From assembly GCA_964058845.1 (NCBI GenBank), contig CAXKVR010000657.1, forward strand, positions 2,501 through 41,373: a stretch of 38,873 nt of DNA. Reading direction: 5' to 3'. A program made the translations under genes and the position numbers. Under the pieces are notes generated by a model. It was not told where the DNA came from. It searched no databases and saw nothing but the letters and a program-made list of their open reading frames with translations. This document shows, one piece after another, positions 20,805-32,479 of the stretch (position 1 is its first letter; every line of letters starts with the position of its first letter). Source of the DNA: Carex sylvatica (Eukaryota > Streptophyta > Magnoliopsida > Poales > Cyperaceae).

Positions 20805-22707
20805 CGTCTCACGCCCCCCAAGCTTCGCTTGTTTGTGAGGATGTCCTTGAGGAACTTGGTGTAGGTTGGTATTTGGGTTAAGGCGTCGGTGAATGGAATG
20901 GTGATGTGCAGTTGCTTGAGCACTTGGATGAAGTTGGCGAATTGCTCGTTAAGTCTAGACGCAGCTAGCCTCTGAGGAAAGGGTACAGGCGGCCGATATG
21001 GTGGTGGTTTTTGGGCCCCCTTTCTTCCCTGGCTGTCAGGTCCATTTTGTACGGGTCGTGTTACACTGACACGGTCCGTGTCGAAACTAGTTTGAACTGG
21101 TTCTGCTGGCCGTGTTGACTCTGCACGGTTGGGGTGCTCAGTTTCTACAACAGGTGAGTTCTGCACGGTCCGTGTGCTGGGCTGCTGAGTCAGTGGGCTT
21201 GGCAGGACCCTGACAATAGGTCCCACTCCGCAGTGTGATGGCTTTGACCTCTCCTCTGGGGTTGAGTTCTGGTTGACTGGGCAGCCTTCCAAGTTGTGGT
21301 TGATTCGGTGCGGCTTGATGATCTATTTGCTCCAATATCAATTTATTCTGAGCAACCAGTTGAGCATTCATCGTTTGCATCTGTTGCATTTGCTCAAAAA
21401 TCATCTGGTTCATCTTCCCTTGCTCATGCATGAAATCACTCACAGCGGGAGTGATATATGGCTTAGGAGGACCGGATTGAGATGCTTGGTTGTTTGAGAT
21501 GGGAAATGAAGCATTATTGTAGAAGTTTCGGTTGTTGCCGCCCGAGGGGTTGTTGAATGGGGCGGGGTTGTTCTGGTTCCACCTCCAGTTTTGTTGCTCA
21601 ACCGGGTCCTTGGAGTAGGATCGTCTGTAAGGAGGTTTCGGGAAGTATGATGGTTCATTGTTGAGAGAATGGACTTGTTCGGTCTCTCCATCATCTTGCA
21701 CCAGTGGGCATTGCACATACGCATGCCCCTCATCGCCGCACATGACACAGGGTTGTGGCTGCTGGCTGGCGACAGCCTTCACGCTCATCTTGTCAAATGC
21801 TCTCTGCATAGCATCTATTTTTGCGGTTAGGGCAGTGATCTGATCCACTTCGAATTTGCCTCCACCTCTTGGTCGAGTGTTGTCACAGCCGGACCATGCT
21901 GATTCTGAGCCATGCTGTCAATTAAATGCATAGCCTCGCGAGGTTCCCTTGACATAAGAGCTCCACCTGCAACAGCATCAACAGATATACGAGTGCTTTC
22001 AGTTAAACCATCATAAAAGGTTTGGATCAATAACCAATCAGGGAGGCCATGGTGTGGACAAGAATACTGTAACTCCCTAAACCTTTCCCATGACTCGTTC
22101 AGGGGTTCATCAGACATTTGCCTAAAGCCAGTCAGTTGGGTTCTCACCTTAGCAGTTCTTTTATGAGGGAAAAACCTAGTTAAAAACAAATCAGACAATT
22201 CCCTCCAGTTGGTAATAGAATCCCTTGGTAATGACCCTAACCATTTCTTGGCTTTATCCCTAAGTGTGAAAGGAAACAAAGCAAGTTTAATGTAATCAGA
22301 CTGTACCCCATTAGTCTTAATGGTGGTACAACACTCGAGAAAAGTTTGGAGATGAGTGTCTGGATCTTCATGATCTAAGCCATTGAAGGTGTTTTGCTGC
22401 ACAATGTTAACAATGCCCGAATTTAAGGCCGATTGTTGCCCTGGAATTTTTGGCAGCCTGATTGCACCCCTCACGTCTCCAGCTCGAGGCACATTGAACT
22501 CACGAAGAGTCCTTGGTTGAAAGTCGTGCAAGCTCATTTATCCATGTCATCAGTCAGATATTCCTCCTCTTCCTTCTCCCATTCATTCTTTGAATTCTGG
22601 CTCGGGTGTTCAGAGTGTACCGACCGTGTGTCTGTTGCACGACCCGTGTGAGGAGGTTGTTGGCCAGGGGGTACGGCTATCAGATTCGGATCGAGAAGAG
22701 CAGCCAT
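20801..22707 (-). pseudogene. Athila-type gag, broken by frameshifts
   Basis: The gag polyprotein forms the particle and packages RNA. A first frame from the ATG at 22707 (MAALLDPNLI) ends in an acidic run, and its stop overlaps the next ATG at 22537. That 236-codon frame carries the Retrotrans_gag core, with FLECCTTIKTNG, LFPFTLRDKAKKWL and LTRFFPHKRTAK. It is followed in another frame (21848-21138) by EVDQITALTAKIDAM and the zinc knuckle CVMCGDEGHAYVQC (C-X2-C-X4-H-X4-C). Another frame (21292-20801) has PYRPPVPFPQRL through TKFLKDILTNKR, the usual link to protease. At least three frame changes are needed, so the copy is dead. Confidence 0.85.
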
Positions 22708-22938
22708 GTTGAGAGGTGGTTGTGCAGGAACAGGTGGGTCTGAAGGGGTTACACGGACCGTATCAGATGTTGTGCGATCCGTGTCAAATACTGGTCCCTT
22801 ACTCCTCAGATGGTAGTCGCCCTTTGGAGGTAGTATGAATTCCAGCTTGTTCCTGAGAGAGATAAAAAGAACAGAAAAGATAAAGATTAAAATCTAGATT
22901 AAATAAAGTAAGCAAAATCCAGAAAATAAATGATGCCG
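22708..22938 (-). mobile_element. Leader between primer-binding site and gag
   Basis: This is an untranslated or N-terminal gag region. It contains two copies of the palindromic motif (near 22752 and 22776). The minus strand is open in part but has no recognisable domain. Confidence 0.5.
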
Positions 22939-22956
22939 TCCCCGGCATCGGTGCCA
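22939..22956 (-). other. Primer-binding site of the Athila-like element
   Basis: The minus strand reads TGGCACCGATGCCGGGGA. This matches the plant tRNA-Asp type site TGGCGCCGTTGCCGGGGA at 16 of 18 positions. It lies 6 nt inside the 5' LTR, which is the usual location. Athila elements commonly use this tRNA. Confidence 0.8.
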
Positions 22957-22962
22957 AAAACT

Positions 22963-24521
22963 TGTTCACACAAAAGCGTATGGTACAAAGTTTCAGTACA
23001 ACAAGCTGTACCTTTTAACCTTTAATACACCTTCAGTTCAGACTGCAAGTGGACAGTCCTATCGAATAGTATATAGTCGGGTATCGATCACAGGGACGGT
23101 TCAAATCTAAACCGGACTCTACTTAAATCAATTAAAGACTAGAAGTGAGAAATGGTTGGTTTTTGGTATTTAATTCCTAATCAGTTCAATAACAATAATT
23201 TAAATGCAAGACAGTAAATAAACTGGGTTTAAATCAATGATAAAAGGCGTTTCCAGGGTTTCAGACTTATCTCAGTTCTGCCTCTCAGTCCCTGACACGG
23301 ACCGTGTAGTTTTCTACACGGGTCGTATCAGATTACACGGGTCGTGTACTCTCATACACGGGTCGTGTGGACTTCGAGTTAATGCACCAGTCACTGTTTC
23401 TTTACGTAGTTCCTTTGTGTAGGGTTCAACTGACCAGACCTAATATTTCTAAACCTCAGCTGTCGTATTTTGGTTTATTAACTTGGTATGGAATCTGCAA
23501 TATCTGCCCTCTTTGGGCTCTAAACCTCAACTGTCGTATGTTGGTTCGAGTTACCAAGTTACTTGTTTGGAATACTAAAGGTATCCTCTTATCCGTCGAT
23601 AAGAGAAAATGTTCACCTTTCGGCTACTAGTTGGTTTCCCCTGTCTGATCACTAATCCTACCTCATGTACTTAGTCTGGTTGAAAGATCAAATTGGACAC
23701 AGTACCTTATAGATGTGGCCTCATCTAGTGGTCAAACCAAATAATAATCAAACAATTCAAACTAAGCAATTAAAATCAATCACAATCAAGTAAACACAAA
23801 TTTCAACGTAAAAATATTCTATTACATCTTAACCCTAGAAACAAATAAAACTACTCAAACATAGTACTAAAACAGATAACAAAGATAAAATAATAAGAAT
23901 TCATTCTAAAACCCGAAGTACAAAGAAGATCCACAACAAAAACTCGCGTCTTTTGCTTCTCAACTTCGTCTCCAAGCAATAGCCGTCAATCCCTAATCCT
24001 AGAATTGTCTCTCTGCTCCAGAATGCCTCTCTGGTGCAAGAAATCCCGTTTATATAGGCTTTGGCCTACTTTCCTTCCTTCAGATTTCTTTCTGGATTTG
24101 TCTGTTACGACCCGTATCAAAATTGACATGGACCGTACAGAATTTCCAAAAATGCCAGATTGTAGATCTTCTCGCCAGCTTTCCGAAAAGTGGTTATACA
24201 CTCAAAACGGAGCTACGAGTCAAAATCTATGACTGTTTTAAGTTCGGATGCTGAAATTTCAGCATTGTTCTGGTCTGGTCGAGGCTGACAAGACCCGGAC
24301 AAGATGTTGTAAGACCCGTACAAGATGTTGTAAGACCCGTGTCAGAACTTCTCAAATCCAAATTTCTTCTCGATTTCATCTGATTCCTGCAAAGTAAGAA
24401 CAAACTTGCAGCAGTACCATATTTTATAGATATTCAATGCAATATGACTGATTTAATGATTCTAAACACAGGTTTTGGTACAAAATATAGGTCTAAAAGT
24501 AGATACGTTTGCGAGATATCA
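22963..24521 (-). repeat. 5' LTR of the Athila-like element (1559 bp)
   Basis: TG...CA ends (plus strand TGTTCACAC to GAGATATCA). It is shorter than the 3' LTR because it lacks one 21-bp GACCCGTACAAG-type unit near 24310 and about 25 bp near 23815. GGCAG of the TNP2 reading frame follows immediately. Confidence 0.93.
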
Positions 24522-24526
24522 GGCAG
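24522..24526. repeat. Target-site duplication GGCAG, 5'-LTR side
   Basis: It matches 17085-17089. Dropping one copy joins TAC TGG CAG to CAC TTA GAT in frame, so the insertion is precise. Confidence 0.93.
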
Positions 24527-26197
24527 CACTTAGATGTTCGACACTGTCTCGATGTGATGCATGTGGTTAAAAATGTGTGTGATAGCCTAGTTGGAACATT
24601 ATTGAATATTCCGGGTAAGACTAAGGATGGTATCAATGCTCAGAAAGACATGAAATTTCTGAACATACGGTCGGATCTACAACCAGCAGAGAAGGAAAGA
24701 GAGAATGGGAAATTTTGTACATATCTAAAACCTGCAATGCATACGCTGTCGAAAGCAGAGAAAAAAAGCTTATTGGAATGCCTTCATGGTGTCAAAGTTC
24801 CATCTGGATATTCTTCGAATATTAAAAACCTAGTTTCACTGGAAGATTTAAAATTGACAGGAATGAAGTCTCACGACTGTCATGTTTTAATGGCACAGCT
24901 TCTTCCTGTTGTAATTCGGGGCATATTGCCAAAGTGTGTTAGGCAGACCATCACGAAGCTTTGTTTTTTCTTTAATGCCATATGTTGCAAAGTAAGTGAT
25001 CCCTATATGCTAGATGCTATGTAGAAGGAGGTTGTTGTCACTGTTTGTCATCTTGAAATGTATTTTCTGCCGTCTTTTTTTGATATCATGGTTCATTTAA
25101 TTGTTCACCTAATTAGAGAAATTAAGATGTGCGGACCTGTTTTCTTGCGGTACATGTATCCGTTCGAGAGATACATGAGATTGTTAAAGGCATATGTCAG
25201 GAATCGATATCGGCCTGAGGGAAGCATCGTAAAAGCTTATGCTACCGAAGAGTTTATTGAGTTTTGTACTAATTATATGGATGATGTCAAAGCTATAGGC
25301 ATCCCTAAATCTCGGCACGAGGGTCGACTTCACGGGGTAGGTACAATTGGTGCGAAATTATTCGAGCCCGATAGTACAATGATGTCACTAGCACATTTTC
25401 ATGTTTTGCAACACCTCACTGACGTTCATCCTTTTTGGGACGAGCATATGACTCTCTTGCGGCAACAGAATCCTAAGAAATCCAACAAGTGGTTAATCAG
25501 CGAACACAATAAAAAGTTTGAAGGATCGTTTACACGGAGAGTCGTGCAAGCTCCAGAGAGAGAAAATATTACAGAAACTGTGAAATTGTTGGCTCTTGGT
25601 CCAGTCCATGTCGTGAGGACCTTCCAAGGATATGACATCAATGGGTACACATTTTACACAAGAAATCAAGATTCAAAGAGTACCGTGCAAAACAGTGGAG
25701 TGATGTTAATAGCCGTTTCGAGTGATTTGTCAGATCCTAAAGGTGTCGGACCATCGCATGCATCAATGTCATATTACGGGTTTGTTGAAGAAATTTGGGA
25801 GGTAGATTATAGAAAATTTAACATTTCATTATTTATGTGTAAATGGGTCGATAACCGTAGGGGAGTTAAAGTCGACGAAGATGGTTTTATTCTAGTGGAT
25901 TTCAGTAAGGCTGGATACAAGGATGATCCATTTATACTTGCAAGACAAGCCACGCAAGTGTTCTACGTTACTGATCCGGCCGATCGTTCAAGACATGTTG
26001 TCCTCTCTGGTAAAAGACGTATCATCGGAATTGATAATATGGAAGACGAAGAAGCGTACGATCATTTCGATGAGATACCACCGTTTTCCACGGGCATGGC
26101 ATCTTTACCAACCGGTGAGGATAACAAGACAAGTCACACGCGCAACGATCATAATGAAGGAGAATGGATTGAAGTTCCCACTAGCAATAATCCCTAA
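24527..26197 (+). pseudogene. TNP2-type CACTA transposase, 3' part
   Basis: This continues the transposase frame directly after the retrotransposon, beginning HLDVRHCLDVMHVVKN; the LDVMH Asp is conserved in the family. CDSLVGTLLNIPGKTKDG and VPSGYSSNI follow. The DUF4218 region (CELE-like, FFDIMVHLIVHL, MYPFERYM, RNRYRPEGSI) starts about 160 codons in, and DUF4216 (ISLFMCKWVDNRRGVKVDED through QVFYVTDPAD) lies near the end. The only break is TAG at 25022, where the family has Gln. Without stops and insertion the gene would encode about 1116 residues, a normal TNP2 length. The final stop is TAA at 26195. Confidence 0.93.
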
Positions 26198-26439
26198 ATT
26201 TTTATTGGTATGTCAAATATAAAAATATAAAAAATATGATTTTTTATTATTTAATATCGCTGACTTAAGAAATTTTTCTTTTTTCAGGATGTATTGAAAC
26301 ACTAGACAATGAAAAGCATGCATGCAAGTTATTCTTCAATGTTTCTTGTAACTTATTTCTTTTCATGTTATATGTAAATTTATTAGCATATTTTTTAATT
26401 TTTAATGTTACTATTTAGTATCATCTGGTAAAAATTTCT
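26198..26439. other. TNP2 3' flank, AT-rich, no gene
   Basis: A very AT-rich stretch with several AATAAA-like and TATAAAAA tracts that could serve as polyadenylation signals. Nothing else is recognisable. Confidence 0.4.
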
Positions 26440-27835
26440 TATAAATTTTTTAAAAATAAATTACTTCTACAAAATTATTTTATAAATTATTTTAATAAGA
26501 AATGTTAAACAAAATTACTCCCTAAAAATTATTTCTAAAAAAAATATTTTTTTTTATAAATTATCTTGTTAACTGTAAGCTACAAAAATTTGTTACATCA
26601 AATAAGATTTCAAAAAGCATGAAATTTATTTAGTTTTGATATTTTCAAACCACTAAAAATAATAAAATTATTTATAAGAATTTACGAATAAAATAATTTA
26701 CAAAAATATAACACATACACATTCTGAGTTTCATTTTTTTAAAAAGTATACACACACAAAAATATAACACGCACAAATACAACTCTACACTATCTGGATC
26801 GGTTCCTACCTTCAGAACCGATCCAGATAGTGAGGAGTTGTATTTATTCCTTATAAAATTTTTAAAAATAAATTACTTCTACAAAATTATTTTATAAATT
26901 ATTTCAATAAATTATTTTAATAAGAAATGTTAAACAAAATTACTCCCTAAAAATTATTTCTAAAAAAAATACTTTTTTTTATAAATTATCTTGTTAACTG
27001 TAAGTTACAAAAATTTGTTACATCAAATAAGATTTCAAAAAGCATGAAATTTATTTTTTAAAAATAACCTACTTCTACAAAATTATTTTATAAATTATTT
27101 TAATAAGAAATGTTAAACAAAATTACTCCCTAAAAATTATTTCTAAAAAAAATGCTTTTTTTTATAAATTATCTTGTTAACTGTAAGCTACAAAAATTTG
27201 TTACATCAAATAAGATTTCAAAAAGCATGAAATTTATTTAGTTTTGATATTTTCAAACCACTAAAAATAATAACATTATTTATAAGAATTTACGATTAAA
27301 ATAATTTACAAAAATATAACACATACACATTCTGACTTTCATTTTTTTTAAAAGTATACACACACAAAAATATAACACGCACAAATACAACTCTACACTA
27401 TCTGAATCGGTTCCTACCTTCAGAACCGATCCAGATAGTGTATTTCTTAAAAATTCCTTATAAATTTTTTAAAAATAATTTACTTCTACAAAATTATTTC
27501 ATAAATTATTTTAATAAATTATTTTAATAAGAAATGTTAAACAAGATTACTCCCTAAAAATTATTTCTAAAAAAATGCTTTTTTTTTTATAAATTATCTT
27601 GTTAAATGTAAGCTACAAAAATTTGTAACATCAAATAAGTTTTTAAAAAGCAAGATATTTATTTAGTTTTGATGTTTTCAAACCAATAAAAATAATGATA
27701 TAATTTATAAGAATTTATGATTAAAATAATTTACAAAAATTCATAAACATACACATTCTGACTTTAATATTTTAAAAAATCATGCAAATACACTATCTGG
27801 ATCGGTTCTTAAGAAAGAACCGATCTTGATAGTTA
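26440..27835. repeat. Internal AT-rich tandem array (four units of about 390 bp)
   Basis: Units begin near 26440, 26851, 27050 and 27455 with a shared TTACTTCTACAAAATTATTT start; the second is cut short at about 200 bp. Each full unit ends in a perfect or near-perfect hairpin made of the CACTA subterminal motif: 26789-26831 (17-bp stem, 9-nt loop), 27397-27439 and 27792-27833. The last unit is the most diverged. No coding region was seen. Confidence 0.85.
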
Positions 27836-28360
27836 TATTTCATATTTATAATTATTTTAATAAATTAGTTTTATAAGAAATCTTATGAAGAAACTTATAA
27901 ATTATTTTAAATTATAACATCAAATAAGTTTTAAAAAGTAAGATGCTTATTTGAATAAGAAATCTTTAAAAAATAATTTCTATATCAAAATATGATAACT
28001 TATACATATAATATCATAACATATAAATTATTTATAAAATTATTTTAAAAAATAACCTTCTAAATATCTGATAACTTATACATATAATATCATACACATA
28101 AACTTCATGTTTTTAATTTTTTAAAATATCATGCACATAACATATACATTTAATATAACAGAAATAAAATGTATATATGGATCGGTTTCTAGCTTAAGAA
28201 CCGATCCTGATATTTATTATCATTTTTAAATTTAATAAAGTATCAAGATCGGTTCTTAAGTTAGAAATCGATCCTGATGTGTATCTGGATCGGTTCCTAA
28301 CGTAAGAACCGATCTTGATACGCATCAGGATCGGTTCTGAAGTTAGAACCGATCTTGATA
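27836..28360. repeat. AT-rich spacer and second cluster of subterminal-type motifs
   Basis: The spacer to about 28170 is AT-rich and empty. From 28173 to 28360 about eight copies of ATC(A/T)(G/A)GATCGGTT alternate with their inverse, each pair separated by 7-9 bases such as TCTAGCTTA or CTAACGTA. The cluster directly precedes the second gene's leader, well inside the element. Confidence 0.75.
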
Positions 28361-29251
28361 AGGTTAGGGCGCCGGTTCACTACTTAGCCAAAAATTAGAA
28401 ATTTTCAAAACCGTGGCCTCTCTCTTCGTCTTCTCCTCAAACACATAGCCTAGCTCCACCGTGCGTCTCTCTTCCTCTCCTTCTCAAAACCCTAGTCCAT
28501 CGGCTCGTTCCCTTTCCCTCTCCTCCTCTGTGATGTCTTCTCCTCCGTTCAAGGTTTCTCTTCCATCCCACCATCGGCTCGTTGGCTCCGCCTCCCTCTC
28601 CTTCTCAAACTAGGGTAAGTCCCCTCTCCCTCTCCCTTTAACAAAATCAATTTATTAGGAATTGTTTAGAAATTTTTGTAAATTCGGATTATAAATTGTT
28701 GTTAATTCGGATTATAAATTGTTGCTAATTCGGTTTGTTAGAAATTATTGCTAATTTGGTTTATTAGAAATTTGGATTACAAACTCACAATGTCTTGTTG
28801 CTAATTAGAAATTGTTGCTTATTACAAATTATTTAAAAAAATTAGTACCAAGGCTTATTACAAATTGTTAGCAATCCTCTTATTTGCTTATTAGAAATTG
28901 CTTATTTGAAATTATTTATTAGAAATTGCTTATTTGAAATTGTTAAACCTTATTTTTTAACCCTAGTTACTCAAGTATACTTGGTACTAAGGCATTGTGA
29001 GAATTTTATATGGTATTGCTCAAGTATTGATAATTTTATTTGGCATAGAGTTAACCCTAGTTGCTAATTCAGAATATTATTAACCCTAGTTGCTTAATTG
29101 AGTTATAATCAAAATATTGTTAAACCTTTTTACTCAAATATGCCTATTTAATTGTTCCAAATTATATTGCTAATTTTATATGGTATCACTCAAGTATTGG
29201 TAATTTTATTTGGCATTGAGTTAACCCTAGTTGCTAATTCTTGCTTTAGAT
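28361..29251 (+). promoter_or_regulatory. Leader exon and 5'UTR intron of the TNPA-Ulp1 gene
   Basis: A CT-rich stretch at about 28405-28614 looks like an untranslated first exon and ends in a consensus donor (TAGG then GTAAGT, 28615). A 635-bp AT-rich intron with many ATTAGAAATTGTT-type imperfect repeats runs to the acceptor TTGCTTTAG at 29249. The ATG lies two bases into the next exon. The transcription start is not visible with certainty. Confidence 0.6.
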
Positions 29252-32200
29252 ATGGAAGGTGATGGTGAGATAGTCTCGGCTAAGAAACGAGGAAGAGGGC
29301 CTAACAGAATTAAGGAGAAATTTAACGAGAAAGACAAAAAGTTGGAACTTGACAAATTTTACAGGCCGGTTGTTACTCGAGATACGACGAGTTTTGCAAC
29401 GGAATTTGGGATATTGGTAAGAAGGAATGTTTCTCTAAGGTTCCAACGATGGAAAGATGTTCCAGATGAGAAAAAGCAAAAAATATGGGAAATACTTAAG
29501 GTAAACAAATTTTGGTGCTAATTTCACAGGATTTCATTTGATATTAACTAACTCTAAATTTTTTATTTCTATTTGTTTGTAAGGTGGACTGGGGCATAGT
29601 CGACAATGAAGAGGTGCAGAAATATTATTATCATAAAATGACTACTTATCACGAAAAGTGGCGAACCGAAATGACTAAAGTGTGGCGCAAGGGTGAGACG
29701 CCCGATTTGGGTAAGCTCCAGATTGAAGAACAAGACTGGGAAGAATTTTGCAAGTACCGAGAGACGGAGAAATTTGATGTATGATAGTTACTATGGACCA
29801 CCTACCTTATCTATAATTAATTAAGAATTCCAATTTTTTTATAATTGAGACCAATTATTTCTTTGTTCAAATTGTAGGATGCCATCCAGACTGGAAAGGC
29901 GAATCAGGCCCACAATGAGTATCCGTATTTCTTAGGATCCAGAGGTTATAATGGTGAGGGTTTTCAAAGTAGACTCAGAGATGCTATGCAGACGATTGCA
30001 AACGAGAAAGCATCTAGTGATCCGTCTTCCCAAGGGTCAACTAGTACTGCATTGATACCAGAGGAGCTTATTGATTTGTCGGTTGAGCATAGGCACGTCA
30101 CATGGAAACTAGCAAGACAGAAGCTCTCAGACGAGACTAAGGAACGCTTTTATCCAGAAACATACTTACCGGTCATCAACAGAATTGTGAGTATTTAGAT
30201 ATTGTCATTCATTGAAACTTCAACTTTAATTTATTTTGTTATAACATTTATGTTATCATTTCAGGAAGAACAAGAAGCGGCTTTTAAACAAGGCCAGTTG
30301 GCCGTCGTACGATACGATGATGTTCTGGGAAAATCTCTGTCAAATCGGGAATATCCCGGGAGGGTGAGAGGAGTGGGCGGTCTGCTTCCAATTACAACAA
30401 CATTCGATAAGAGCTCGATAAGGAGGAGACCCACTACTACTTACTCGAGATCCGTAGAAGAATTTGATGCGAGAGTGGATCAAAGAGTGGAGGAGAGAGT
30501 AAGAGGAATGGAGCAGAGATTGCGGCAAGAAATGAAAGAAGAAATGAAAGCTGAGCTTGCAATAATGCTTCAGCAGACCATGGACCAAAAAGAAAAGACC
30601 TATAGCCCAACAGTCGTTCAGAACAGTTGTCAGTTAGTCAAACGATATGCAAATCTTTCTGAGTTTACTGAGGTAATGTAAATTCAGATTTGAATCAGTA
30701 GGCCTATGCTTTAATTTCATACATATTTATATTTTATTCGAGTAAATACATGTATTTGTACAGGAGGTAGAACTAAGCTGCAGACTCCAGGCGAATGTAG
30801 GTGGGAATACTCTTGTAGTGGCCTTAGGGACAATTCATGTTTCAGTTGTACAAGGTGGAACAATTCACGGTTTGCCTATGTCGCCCGACCATGCAAGAGT
30901 AACGGTGGATGCTATTCATGATGCAGACTTCATAGAACTCCCCTTACCTGTACCAAATGGCGAGCAGTTAACCCTTGCATCGGTCCTCGGCAGTTTCACT
31001 GCATGGCCGATGTCCATGATATTGACAGGTTCAGATGAGGTATATTATTATTAAGTTTTCTGCCTTCTTAATTTGTATCTATATGATAGAGTTATAGTTG
31101 ATTTTGGATTTTATTTCAATTTATTATGAAATTTTGCAGGAATCACGCGAAGAGGTGCAAGTTCCTGGAGATCGGAAAACAACGAGTCACATCAAGGCAT
31201 TTGATCATATCAATTTTGAAAAGCTGGGACGAACATTCAAGCAGCTGCGTGATCGATTTTCAGAGCTAGATGGCAGTCCATTCAAAATCGATCTGCCACT
31301 TGATCTTTTCTGTTCAGTAGAGTCCATATACGTTTATGCAGATGATTATGCGGCCTTGCTTACACCACGGGAGTGGCTCACTGGACCAGTCATTCAGATA
31401 TGGATGCTGTGAGTTTAATATTTGTAATAATTGCAGAATTCAGTACTTTTAATTCAAATTTCACAAACTTGAGAACACATGTATGCCTTCTTTTTTTTAG
31501 GTATTGGCACAAATTCATCAAGGAGGAATTTCCCGATGAGCAGATTGGTTTCATGGACCCCCAGCGAACAAATGCCATCTTGCTGCATGATGACCGGGGA
31601 GGTGTTCTTTAATACATGAGGAAAGCACTCCAAGAGAATCGGGACAAGAGATTGATCTTCATACCTTACCATCAGATGTTAGTGTTATATATATATTATA
31701 ATTTTATTATATTTCTTTCAATTCATATAAATTATAGAATATGACATGCTACAAACCTAACATGCAGAAATCATTGGATATTGACCGTGCTTATACCAAG
31801 AGAACGTTCCTTGTACGTGTATGATTCTGATAAGAAGAGCAAAAAAATGCTAATGATCACTGCTGCGGTCAAGGAGTAAGTGACTTTCTTAATTTTACGT
31901 TTGTTTAGAATTCTAATGATTTTATTATTATATTATCATTTTAAATATCTCTCGTAAGTACTGATTGTTCATTTTGTTCATATTTCAACAGTGCCTTCAC
32001 CAGGAAAATGGGTACTTCTTTAATGGTTCATAACGATTGCAAGGTAATAGTTTCTATTGAGATATGATTATAAGGACCTAGATGCAAAAATTTGTGAATA
32101 TCTAAACATATAAATCATTGGTATGCTCATTAACTTACATTTTATTTTTTACAAACTTGTTACATAGTGCCCACAACAACTAGCCGACTGGGAATGTGCA

Positions 32201-32479
32201 TATTATGTCATGTTGCTCATGCAAGACATAATAAGCGAACACCTCGATTCTTTTCTGAACTTAAGGGTATATATGCATTTATATATTTTTCAAAAGTAAT
32301 GATAAATTGTTGCTTCAAATATAATAAAATACAAAATTAATTGTGCATGCTCTTCTATCTTTTTAAAAATGCAGGATATTCTCGCTAAACATAATGTACA
32401 ACGCTTGGGAGATTTTCGAAAAATGTGGGTTAAAATTTTTTTACATGAGATTAGGCCGAGAATAACTACAACATTGTAG
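29252..32479 (+). CDS. TNPA-like Transposase_24 protein fused to a C-terminal Ulp1 (C48) protease
   Basis: Eleven coding exons with GT-AG borders: 29252-29500, 29584-29778, 29878-30186, 30265-30672, 30764-31039, 31140-31408, 31501-31677, 31768-31875, 31992-32043, 32168-32266 and 32375-32479. They join in frame to 748 codons. Residues ~50-190 match plant Ptta/En/Spm Transposase_24, with KIWEILKVDW and a Lys/Asn-rich NQAHNEY region. A DDVLGKSL...PGRVRGVGG block, a coiled coil (~305-350) and the GGTIHGLPMSPDHARVTVD block follow. The C-terminus is a Ulp1-like cysteine protease: NHW with His630, YDS with Asp647, Gln685, and Cys691 in WECAYYV, where the usual DCG is ECA. One stop (TAA, 31610-31612, codon 606) precedes the triad, so translation gives the DNA-binding part only. 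TNPA-like proteins bind subterminal repeats; the protease substrate is unknown. Confidence 0.85.

Larger units (their letters stand above)
17090..24521 (-). mobile_element. Athila-like Ty3 LTR retrotransposon, gag-protease only, 7432 bp
   Basis: On the minus strand the order is 5' LTR (24521-22963), tRNA-Asp-type primer-binding site, gag with a zinc knuckle, aspartic protease, a short uncharacterised frame, a polypurine-rich tail and the 3' LTR (18694-17090). A GGCAG duplication flanks it. Gag and protease resemble the plant Athila lineage. No reverse transcriptase, RNase H, integrase or envelope-like gene lies between protease and tail, where about 4 kb would be expected. It was thus a non-autonomous derivative or has a large internal deletion. 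Several frameshifts break gag-pro. It sits antisense to the TNP2 gene it disrupts. Confidence 0.9.

Noticed and set aside
29252..32479. Host deSUMOylating enzyme gene
   Set aside because: The protease domain is joined to Transposase_24 sequence and lies inside the CACTA boundaries, so it belongs to the transposon.
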